This document shows, in pieces, positions 1 through 4,808 of a DNA stretch of 6,020 nucleotides. The position numbers and the translations under genes were made by a program. Position 1 is the first letter of the stretch; each line of letters opens with the position of its first letter. The notes under the pieces were generated by a model. It made no database searches and was not told where the DNA came from. It saw only the letters and a program-made list of their open reading frames with translations. This stretch comes from Betaproteobacteria bacterium (GTDB taxonomy: Bacteria; Pseudomonadota; Gammaproteobacteria; Burkholderiales; SG8-39), in NCBI GenBank assembly GCA_005882235.1, contig VBCT01000159.1, forward strand, positions 1 through 6,020, in the 5' to 3' direction.

Positions 1-147
1 ATCCTGCCCGAGGAGGAATCGAGCTACCGGCCGCGGCAGTTCCCGTTCGCGGCCGAGTCGTTCTGCATGTGGGGCTCGCGGCCGGACATTGCGGAGTTCC
101 GTGCGGACCAGAAGGATAAAAAACCGCCGCTGAAGACCGTGGCCTGA
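1..147 (+). CDS. C-terminal fragment of an unrecognised protein (5' end outside window)
   Basis: Frame 1 is open from the first base to a TGA at 145-147 and gives 48 residues, beginning ILPEESSYRPRQ and ending KKPPLKTVA. The frame belongs to a gene that starts to the left of the window. The fragment contains FPFAAESFCMWGSRPD, with one Cys and two aromatic residues, followed by a charged, probably flexible tail. I do not recognise the family from this tail. It lies 44 nt upstream of the binding-protein gene on the same strand with no obvious terminator between, so it is probably the preceding member of the same operon. By context an aromatic-catabolism enzyme is plausible, but that is inference only. 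Reality of the coding frame is moderately supported by the position of the stop just before the next gene and its ribosome-binding site. Confidence 0.6.
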   Translation: MLPEEESSYRPRQFPFAAESFCMWGSRPDIAEFRADQKDKKPPLKTVA

Positions 148-182
148 ATCGCAAGTCTGGAGTCCGCTCTTCCGCCGAAGAT

Positions 183-187
183 GGAGA
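183..187 (+). promoter_or_regulatory. Shine-Dalgarno site of the binding-protein gene
   Basis: GGAGA lies 4 nt before the ATG at 192. It fixes the start of the substrate-binding protein and gives the mature protein a normal N-terminal signal sequence. Confidence 0.6.
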
Positions 188-191
188 ACAC

Positions 192-1193
192 ATGAATGGA
201 ATTTCTCGTAGAGTCGTGTCCGGGCTGATCGCGCTGCTCACCGCTTCCTGCGTGCTTGCGCAGCCTGCGCCACCCAAGACCGTCGAGCTCATCGTGTTTC
301 CGGGCGGCTTCAACTGGCCGGTGTGGATCGCGCAGGAGAAGGGCCTGCTCGCGAAGAACGGGATCGCGGTGAGGCTGACGCCCACCGTGAGCTCGGTGTT
401 CCAGCTCACCAACCTCATCGACGGCAAGTTCGACATCGCCATGACCGCGATCGACAACTTGATCGCCTATCGCGAGGGGCAGGGCGAGGAACCCGTGCTC
501 GGGCGCGATTTGCAGGCGGTGATGGGCGGCGATAGCGGGTTCCTGCGCCTTGTCACCGTCCCCGAGGTGGACTCGTACTCGCAATTGCGCGGCAAGACCC
601 TGTCGGTCGACGCGCGCACGACTGGGTACGCTTTCGTGCTCATCGAGATGCTCGAGCGCGCCGGCCTGAAGGAAGGCGACTACAAGCTGGAGCGCGCGGG
701 CGGCGTGCTGCAGCGCTTTCAGGCGCTGATGGAGAAAAAGCACGCCGGCACCCTGCTGCTATCGCCGTTCGAGGTGCAGGCGGAGGCCAAGGGGTATCAC
801 CGCCTCGGCAATGCGACCGACGTGCTCGGCCGCTATCAGGGCCTGGTGGCCGGAGTGCGCAAATCCTGGGCGGACGCGCACCGCGCCGAGGTGATCGCTT
901 ATATCCGTGCGTTCTCGGACGCGGTGGAGTGGCTCTACGATCCGGCGAACAAGGACGAGGCGCTCGCCGTCCTGCTGAGGAATCTCCCGAACCTGGGACC
1001 GGGCGGCGCGCAAACGGCGTATGGCATCCTGCTCAGCCCCAAGGACGGCTTCCAGCGCAAGGCGAAAATCGACATGGAAGGCGTCAAGACGGTGCTCGCG
1101 CTGCGCTCGAAGTACGGGCAGCCGCGCAAGTCCCTGAGCGATCCCTCTCCCTACTACGATGCGAGCTTCTACGACGCGGCGATAAGACGCTGA
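192..1193 (+). CDS. ABC transporter substrate-binding protein, THI5/NMT1 (SsuA-like) type
   Basis: Predicted periplasmic solute-binding protein of 333 residues. The N-terminus has Arg6-Arg7, a hydrophobic core (about 8-19) and a likely signal peptidase I site after VLA at residue 23 (VLA/QPA). Cys20 in TASC also fits a very permissive lipobox, so lipid anchoring cannot be excluded. The mature part begins with a beta strand and the FNWPVWIAQEKGLLAKNGI segment typical of the family, in which an aromatic-rich start is followed by 'A.EKGL..K.GI'. Next come the domain hinge region FDIAMTAIDNLIAYREG and a second lobe beginning around the LRLVTVPEVDSY and GKTLSVDA segments. Such proteins bind small organic ligands (pyrimidines, sulfonates, aromatic acids) and hand them to an ABC permease. 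No permease or ATPase gene is nearby, and its position ahead of ring-fission-type enzymes suggests a catabolic substrate. The ligand cannot be read from sequence. Confidence 0.82.
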   Translation: MNGISRRVVSGLIALLTASCVLAQPAPPKTVELIVFPGGFNWPVWIAQEKGLLAKNGIAVRLTPTVSSVFQLTNLIDGKFDIAMTAIDNLIAYREGQGEEPVLGRDLQAVMGGDSGFLRLVTVPEVDSYSQLRGKTLSVDARTTGYAFVLIEMLERAGLKEGDYKLERAGGVLQRFQALMEKKHAGTLLLSPFEVQAEAKGYHRLGNATDVLGRYQGLVAGVRKSWADAHRAEVIAYIRAFSDAVEWLYDPANKDEALAVLLRNLPNLGPGGAQTAYGILLSPKDGFQRKAKIDMEGVKTVLALRSKYGQPRKSLSDPSPYYDASFYDAAIRR

Positions 1194-1231
1194 CGGGATG
1201 CGAGCCCCATTTTCAACCGGCAAGAGAAAAC

Positions 1232-1801
1232 GTGAATACACCCGCGAGCTTTCAGGTACTCGGCGTCTGCGGAAGCCTCAGGCAGAAGTCCTACAACATG
1301 GCGGCCCTCAGGGCGGCGGGCGAGCTGATGCCTCCCGGGCTCAAGCTCCGGATCACGGGCATCGGCGAGCTTCCGATCTACAACTTCGACGTCCAGGAGA
1401 AGGGTTTCCCGGCTGTGGCGACGAGGCTGCGCGAGGAGATCCTCGCAGCGGACGCGCTGCTGTTCGCTTCGCCCGAATACAACTGGTCGGTCGGTGCCCC
1501 GCTCAAGAACGCGATCGACTGGATGTCGCGGTTCAAGCCGCAACCGTTCGACAACAAGCCGGCGGCGGTGTTCAGCTGCACCACGGGCCTGGTGGGAGGT
1601 TCCCGAGGCCAATACCACTTGCGCCCAATCCTTTCGCAGCTTGGGGTGCACTGGCTGGTGAAGCCCGAGGTATTCATCGGCATGGCCGCGGGCAAGTTCG
1701 CGGACGGAAAGCTGACCGATGAGACGACGCGCAAGTTCCTCGCCGACCAGATGGTCGCGTTCGAGGACTGGATCAGGCGCGTGAAGCGCGCCTTTGCATA
1801 A
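1232..1801 (+). CDS. NADPH-dependent FMN reductase / quinone (chromate) reductase family protein
   Basis: Flavodoxin-like reductase of 189 residues, the usual size for the ChrR / NAD(P)H:quinone reductase family. It has the phosphate-binding loop GSLRQKSYN (14-22), which holds the FMN phosphate, and the family signature SPEYNWSVGAPLKNAIDW (80-97), normally TPEYN..-PG-LKNA-DW. Here the usual Pro-Gly is replaced by Val-Gly-Ala-Pro. A third flavin-side loop is CTTGLVGGSRGQ (116-127). The enzyme is expected to be cytosolic and to pass electrons from NAD(P)H through FMN to quinones or other acceptors. I chose the GTG at 1232, because homology begins only a few residues after it and extending upstream would run into the binding-protein gene in another frame. 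The ribosome-binding site is weak (AAGAGA, about 1222-1227). The gene begins 38 nt after the preceding stop. In this operon it could keep quinone or hydroquinone intermediates reduced, which is inference. Confidence 0.85.
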   Translation: MNTPASFQVLGVCGSLRQKSYNMAALRAAGELMPPGLKLRITGIGELPIYNFDVQEKGFPAVATRLREEILAADALLFASPEYNWSVGAPLKNAIDWMSRFKPQPFDNKPAAVFSCTTGLVGGSRGQYHLRPILSQLGVHWLVKPEVFIGMAAGKFADGKLTDETTRKFLADQMVAFEDWIRRVKRAFA

Positions 1802-1810
1802 GAGCGGAAA

Positions 1811-1815
1811 AGGGG
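1811..1815 (+). promoter_or_regulatory. Shine-Dalgarno site deciding the FAH-family start
   Basis: AGGGG sits 5 nt ahead of the ATG at 1821. A TTG at 1794 in the same frame would add nine residues (MHKSGKGER) and overlap the reductase gene by 8 nt, but it has no such site. The ATG is preferred. Confidence 0.6.
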
Positions 1816-1820
1816 AACGA

Positions 1821-2753
1821 ATGAGCTACAAGTTGCTGAGCTATCAGGCAGGCCGCGAAGCGCGCGCGGGGATTCTCGTCGGCGAGCAGGTCCACGACGC
1901 GGCCCGCCTCGCCGGCCAGCCGGCGTGGTCAACGGTCCTCGGCGCGCTGCAGGATTGGGGCAGGGCGCATCGCGCCTTCGCCGCAGCGGCGAAGCGCATC
2001 GCCGCCGGAAAGAGCAAGGCGAAAGGCGTGCCGCTCAAGCGCGTGAAGCTGCTCGCGCCGGTGCTCTATCCCGGCGACATCTATTGCGCGGGCGCCAACT
2101 ACACCGATCACATGGCCGAGATGGCGCGCGCGCAGGGCAAGGAGCCGGGACCGACGATGAAGGACCTCGGCGAGAAGCCCTGGCACTTCGTCAAGACTTC
2201 GAGGAGCTCGGTGGTCGGCCCTGGCACCGCGGTCAAACTGCCCGCGTACTCGCAGAAGGTCGACTGGGAAGTCGAGCTCGTGGCCGTGATCGGGAGGACG
2301 GTGAAAGACGTTCCGGTGGAGAAGGCGCTGGGCTGCGTCGCCGGCTACACCATCGCGAACGATCTCTCGGCGCGCGATGCGATGAAACGCGACAAGAACC
2401 CGCCGGCTTCGCCCTTCCATTACGACTGGGTCAGCCAGAAGTGCTTCGACGGCTCCTGCCCGCTCGGGCCCTGGATCGTGCCGGCGGGCGAGCTCCGCGA
2501 TCCGCATCAGCTCGCCATCAAGCTGTGGGTGAACGGCGAGCTGATGCAGGACTCCCATACGAGCAAGCTGATCTTCGATACCGCCGAGCAGATCGCGATG
2601 CTGTCTTCGCGCGTGACGCTCCGTCCGGGCGATCTCGTCCTCACGGGGACCCCGGCGGGCGTCGGCATGGGACGAGGCAGGTTCCTCAAACCCGGCGACG
2701 CCGTCAAGTTGTGGATCGAGGCGATCGGCGAGTTGAACCACACGCTCGCCTGA
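1821..2753 (+). CDS. Fumarylacetoacetate hydrolase (FAH) family protein
   Basis: Cytosolic metal-dependent enzyme of 310 residues. A short N-terminal domain (1-75) precedes the FAH catalytic domain (about 80-308). Visible landmarks are YCAGANYTDHMAE (88-100), where His97 matches the catalytic His of the family, and WEVELVAVIGR (149-159), where Glu150 and Glu152 match the metal-binding E-x-E. GYTIANDLSARD (175-186) supplies the third metal ligand, Asp181. SQKCFDGSCPLGPWIV (205-220) is the usual K-x-F/D-x-x-x-PLGP segment, and LTGTPAGVG (274-282) closes the site. All metal ligands are present, so it should be active. Family members hydrolyse C-C bonds of acylpyruvates, decarboxylate or hydrate 2-oxo-enoates, or hydrolyse fumarylpyruvate. 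The exact substrate is not determinable here. It lies 19 nt after the reductase gene and 34 nt before the decarboxylase-like gene, consistent with one operon for ring-fission product breakdown. Confidence 0.92.
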   Translation: MSYKLLSYQAGREARAGILVGEQVHDAARLAGQPAWSTVLGALQDWGRAHRAFAAAAKRIAAGKSKAKGVPLKRVKLLAPVLYPGDIYCAGANYTDHMAEMARAQGKEPGPTMKDLGEKPWHFVKTSRSSVVGPGTAVKLPAYSQKVDWEVELVAVIGRTVKDVPVEKALGCVAGYTIANDLSARDAMKRDKNPPASPFHYDWVSQKCFDGSCPLGPWIVPAGELRDPHQLAIKLWVNGELMQDSHTSKLIFDTAEQIAMLSSRVTLRPGDLVLTGTPAGVGMGRGRFLKPGDAVKLWIEAIGELNHTLA

Positions 2754-2787
2754 GCGTCTCGCGCAAGTCAACCGAAAGGATCGAGCA

Positions 2788-3177
2788 ATGTCGAAAGAAC
2801 TGTGGGACAGGGGACTCGCCGTGCGCAAGGAGGTGCTCGGCGCCGAATACGTCGAGCGGCAGCTGAAGACGGTCGACGATTTCGGCATGCCGATGCAGGA
2901 GCTGGTTACGCAATCCTGCTGGGGATGGCTGTGGGCGCGGCCGCAGCTGCCGCGCAAGCTGCGCAGCCTCGTCAACCTCGGCATGCTCTCCGCTCTGAAC
3001 CGGCCGAACGAGTTCAAGACCCACGTCAGGGGCGCGCTCACCAACGGCTGCACCCGCGAGGAGATACGCGAGGTGCTGCTTCAGGTGGCGGTGTACTGCG
3101 GAATGCCCGCGGGAGTCGAGGCGTTCAGGCTCGCGCGGGAGGCGATGAAGGAATACGAGCAGGAAAAACGGTCGTGA
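2788..3177 (+). CDS. Carboxymuconolactone decarboxylase family protein (PcaC-like)
   Basis: Small all-helical cytosolic protein of 129 residues, the usual length of a stand-alone PcaC-type protein. It shows the PcaC pattern throughout: QELVTQSCWGWLWARPQL (37-54), RSLVNLGMLSALNR (59-72), HVRGALTNGCTREEIREV (79-96) and LLQVAVYCGMPAGVEAF (97-113). It contains Cys44, Cys88 and Cys104 but no CxxC, so it is not an AhpD-type peroxidase. The nearest known activity is decarboxylation of 4-carboxymuconolactone in the beta-ketoadipate pathway, but many family members near FAH proteins act on other lactones or are uncharacterised. The start is the ATG at 2788, with AAAGGA at 2775-2780 as ribosome-binding site. 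It is the last gene of the plus-strand run and ends 10 nt before the convergent lipoprotein stop. No hairpin terminator is obvious in that gap. Confidence 0.88.
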   Translation: MSKELWDRGLAVRKEVLGAEYVERQLKTVDDFGMPMQELVTQSCWGWLWARPQLPRKLRSLVNLGMLSALNRPNEFKTHVRGALTNGCTREEIREVLLQVAVYCGMPAGVEAFRLAREAMKEYEQEKRS

Positions 3178-3187
3178 GCGAGGAAGA

Positions 3188-3682
3188 TCAGCGCCTGCCG
3201 CGTCCGCCTGGGAGGAAAACCTCATCGAGCCGCAAGGTGGTTCTGACCGTGCCCTCGGTACGATCGAAGAGGACGTTGAAGAACCGGTAGGTGACATCGT
3301 AATAGCGCCAGGTCCAGGTCTCCTCATCACGGGCCGGGAAGTACCAGATCTCCCTCGGTTTTCCGATCAGGCGGCGAACATCCTCGCGGGACATTCCCGG
3401 CTGGATCCTGGAGAAATAGGCCTCGTTGAGCACCTGGTGGACCTCGCGCACGGCGTGGTCGGGGTCGAACGCGACCATGAAGGTCTGCACGGCGTAAAAG
3501 CCTTGCGGGTATTCCCAGAGCTCGGAGCCGTCGGCGTTTTTCCACACGGTGCCGGGCGCGCCGACGCGCGCTGCGACCGTCAGCGCGGAATCCCCGGGGG
3601 ATATGGCGGAAAAATTCGCGCACCCGGCCGCGAGGAGAGCGAGAGCGAGCAGGGCGGCGGCGCGATGAAGCGCTGCGATCAT
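3188..3682 (-). CDS. BamE/SmpA-like double-repeat outer-membrane lipoprotein, copy 1
   Basis: Protein of 164 residues with a lipoprotein signal, including the hydrophobic run AALLALALL and the lipobox LAAGC with Cys21. Ala follows the Cys, so there is no inner-membrane retention Asp and the outer membrane is likely. The mature part has two BamE-like half-repeats. The first has GDSALTVAARVGAP (30-43), then GSELWEY (52-58) and a strand near residue 70. The second has GMSREDVRRLIGKP (96-109), then EETWTWRY (120-127) and FFNVLFDRTEGTV. This copy is the most divergent of the three: GFYAVQTF replaces the GPxGxxTY of the other two. It is the last of the minus-strand array and starts 11 nt after the stop of the preceding copy. 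It has no clear Shine-Dalgarno site, which suggests translational coupling. The function is unknown. Relation to BamE is by motif shape, not proven. Confidence 0.82.
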   Translation of the reverse strand: MIAALHRAAALLALALLAAGCANFSAISPGDSALTVAARVGAPGTVWKNADGSELWEYPQGFYAVQTFMVAFDPDHAVREVHQVLNEAYFSRIQPGMSREDVRRLIGKPREIWYFPARDEETWTWRYYDVTYRFFNVLFDRTEGTVRTTLRLDEVFLPGGRGRR

Positions 3683-3693
3683 GGAGCGAAACT

Positions 3694-4185
3694 CTATTGG
3701 CGCTTGCCGTCGCTCGTATCGACCTGGAACCGCGTAATCTTCTTGAGCACGCCGGTGGGCCTGTCGAACTGGGCGTAAAGCTCCATGTTACGCACGCCCC
3801 ACTCGCGATAGCGCCAGGACCATATCTCTTCGTCGTTCAAGTCGGAGAAGCCGATGTCCCGCGGCCTGCCGAGCAGCCGGCGAACCTCGTCGCGGGACAT
3901 TCCGGCGTGCAGCTTGGAGATGTACTCCTCGCTCAGCACCTGGCGGACATCCCGCACGGCGCGGTCCGGCCCCAGCGTCACCATGTAGGTTTCGACTCCG
4001 AACGGTCCCCGCGGATATTCCCAGACCTCGGAGCCGTCCGCGTTCTTCCATACGCTTGCCGGCGCGCCCACCAGAGTCTCGACCTGCCGGGCGGAAGCGC
4101 CCGGATTGACGGCGGAAAAGCTCGCGCACGCCGCCACCAGCGCGGGGAGCAGCAGCGCGAGGGCGCGGGAAAATATCGCGTTCAT
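3694..4185 (-). CDS. BamE/SmpA-like double-repeat outer-membrane lipoprotein, copy 2
   Basis: Protein of 163 residues. The signal sequence is MNAIFSRALALLLPALVAAC, with Arg7, a hydrophobic core and the lipobox VAAC at Cys20. The following ASF gives no Asp retention signal, so outer-membrane sorting is likely. Half-repeat one is GASARQVETLVGAP (29-42) with GSEVWEY (51-57) and TYMVTLG (66-72). Half-repeat two is GMSRDEVRRLLGRP (95-108) with EEIWSWRY (119-126) and an ELYAQFDR strand. From residue 20 to 126 it aligns with copy 3 without a gap; over residues 29-126 I count 65 of 98 identical by eye. After 126 the tail diverges and ends DTSDGKRQ. The ribosome-binding site GGGGGAA lies a few nt before the ATG. 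The gap to copy 3 is 16 nt, so the genes are probably co-transcribed. No specific function is known. Confidence 0.85.
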   Translation of the reverse strand: MNAIFSRALALLLPALVAACASFSAVNPGASARQVETLVGAPASVWKNADGSEVWEYPRGPFGVETYMVTLGPDRAVRDVRQVLSEEYISKLHAGMSRDEVRRLLGRPRDIGFSDLNDEEIWSWRYREWGVRNMELYAQFDRPTGVLKKITRFQVDTSDGKRQ

Positions 4186-4187
4186 GA

Positions 4188-4194
4188 TTCCCCC
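4188..4194 (-). promoter_or_regulatory. Shine-Dalgarno site of lipoprotein copy 2
   Basis: On the minus strand GGGGGAA ends 2 nt before the ATG whose first base is 4185. Spacing is short but the site is purine-rich and unambiguous, and it sits in the 16-nt gap after copy 3. Confidence 0.5.
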
Positions 4195-4201
4195 GATCGC
4201 T

Positions 4202-4687
4202 TCAGCAGTCGTGGTCCAACCAGAGGATCTCCTCGATCCGCTGTATGGCCCTGACCGTGCCCGCGGTCCGGTCGAAGAGCACGTTGAAGAACATCGGATT
4301 CTGCTGCTGGTAGCGCCAGGACCACACCTCTTCGTCGCGCGCGCCGAACACCATGATCTCCCCGGGCCTGCCGAGCAGCCGCCGCACCTCGTCGCGGGAC
4401 ATTCCCGCGTGCACCCTCGAGAAATATTCGTCGTTCAGCACCTGGTGGACTTCCTGGACCGCACGGTCGGACCCCAGAGTCACCATGTAAGTCTGCCTTC
4501 CGAGCGGGCCTCCCGGATATTCCCAGACCTCGGAACCGTCGGCGTTCTTCCTGATCGTCTCCGGCGCGCCGAGCTTCGCCTGGACCTGCTGCGCGGGCAT
4601 TCCGCTGGAGACGGCCGTGAGATTTGCGCATCCGGCAAGGCAGGCCGCGAGCGCGAGGAGCAGAAGGCTAAAGCCGGCTTTTGGCAT
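4202..4687 (-). CDS. BamE/SmpA-like double-repeat outer-membrane lipoprotein, copy 3 (promoter-proximal)
   Basis: Protein of 161 residues from the ATG whose first base is 4687, and the first gene of the minus-strand array. That start gives MPKAGFSLLLLALAACLAGC, a textbook lipoprotein signal with Lys3 and the lipobox LAGC at Cys20. A GTG at 4714 in frame would add nine residues (MIVPHWIDI) and weaken the signal, so it is not preferred. Half-repeat one is GMPAQQVQAKLGAP (29-42) with GSEVWEY (51-57) and TYMVTLG. Half-repeat two is GMSRDEVRRLLGRP (95-108) with EEVWSWRY (119-126) and FFNVLFDRTAGTV. The G-x10-G-x-P pattern followed by a W-x-Y strand is the hallmark of the BamE/SmpA/OmlA fold, seen twice here. 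BamE proper is a single-domain part of the BAM complex, so this is a relative rather than BamE itself. The cellular location is inferred and the role unknown. Confidence 0.85.
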   Translation of the reverse strand: MPKAGFSLLLLALAACLAGCANLTAVSSGMPAQQVQAKLGAPETIRKNADGSEVWEYPGGPLGRQTYMVTLGSDRAVQEVHQVLNDEYFSRVHAGMSRDEVRRLLGRPGEIMVFGARDEEVWSWRYQQQNPMFFNVLFDRTAGTVRAIQRIEEILWLDHDC

Positions 4688-4808
4688 GATATCGATCCAA
4701 TGAGGTACGATCACAGACTCGGCCGAAGGCTCAACTCCGTAAACATCGCCATGTTAGCCCCTATTCCTCGGTCCGGCGTGCCGCACACAAGCTGACGGAC
4801 GCCTGAAC
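4688..4808. promoter_or_regulatory. Divergent intergenic region with candidate promoter and small dyad
   Basis: This 121-nt gap separates the start codons of the minus-strand lipoprotein array and the plus-strand tautomerase gene, so it must hold promoters for one or both. On the plus strand TTGGCA (4681-4686) and TACGAT (4706-4711) resemble a sigma-70 pair, but the 19-nt spacer is long. On the minus strand I see no convincing -35/-10 pair. A perfect 5-bp dyad, AACAT-N4-ATGTT, lies at 4742-4755 and could be part of an operator. The tautomerase has no good Shine-Dalgarno sequence. None of these sites is proven. Confidence 0.3.

Larger units (their letters stand above)
3188..4687 (-). repeat. 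Tandem array of three paralogous lipoprotein genes
   Basis: Three genes of 161-164 residues stand head to tail in the same frame order with a repeat period of about 0.5 kb. The plus-strand block starting TATTCCCAGA recurs at 3511, 4016 and 4518, and the block CTCGCGGGACATTCC or CGTCGCGGGACATTCC recurs in each copy. The periods are 505 and 502 nt. Because the proteins also repeat internally, the array holds six related BamE-like units. Protein identity between copies 2 and 3 is about two thirds over the core, so the duplications are old rather than recent. Confidence 0.8.

Noticed and set aside
24..743. 239-codon minus-strand frame opposite the binding-protein gene
   Set aside because: Its His/Arg/Gln-rich composition is that of an antisense shadow, and the plus-strand frame has a signal peptide and family motifs.
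929..1231. N-terminal extension of the flavin reductase to an ATG at 929
   Set aside because: It would overlap 265 nt of the binding-protein gene, and the family homology starts only after the GTG at 1232.
1198..1722. 174-codon plus-strand frame starting with an ATG just after the binding-protein stop
   Set aside because: It is out of frame with the flavin-reductase motifs, and its translation is Arg/Gly-rich without any domain.
1929..3053. 374-codon open frame on the minus strand opposite the FAH and PcaC-like genes
   Set aside because: It is antisense to two genes with full family motifs. High GC makes such mirror frames common, and its Arg/His/Ala-rich translation shows no domain.
3178..3187. 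Possible bidirectional terminator between the PcaC-like gene and lipoprotein copy 1
   Set aside because: The gap is only 10 nt and I see no inverted repeat with a T-run in or beside it.
4106..4795. 229-codon plus-strand frame opposite lipoprotein copy 3
   Set aside because: It mirrors the repeats of the lipoprotein genes, has no recognisable domain, and would occupy the divergent promoter region.
4688..4808. Minus-strand sigma-70 promoter pairs such as TTGTGT or TTGAGC with downstream -10 candidates
   Set aside because: No -10 hexamer matches at acceptable spacing, so I did not call a site.
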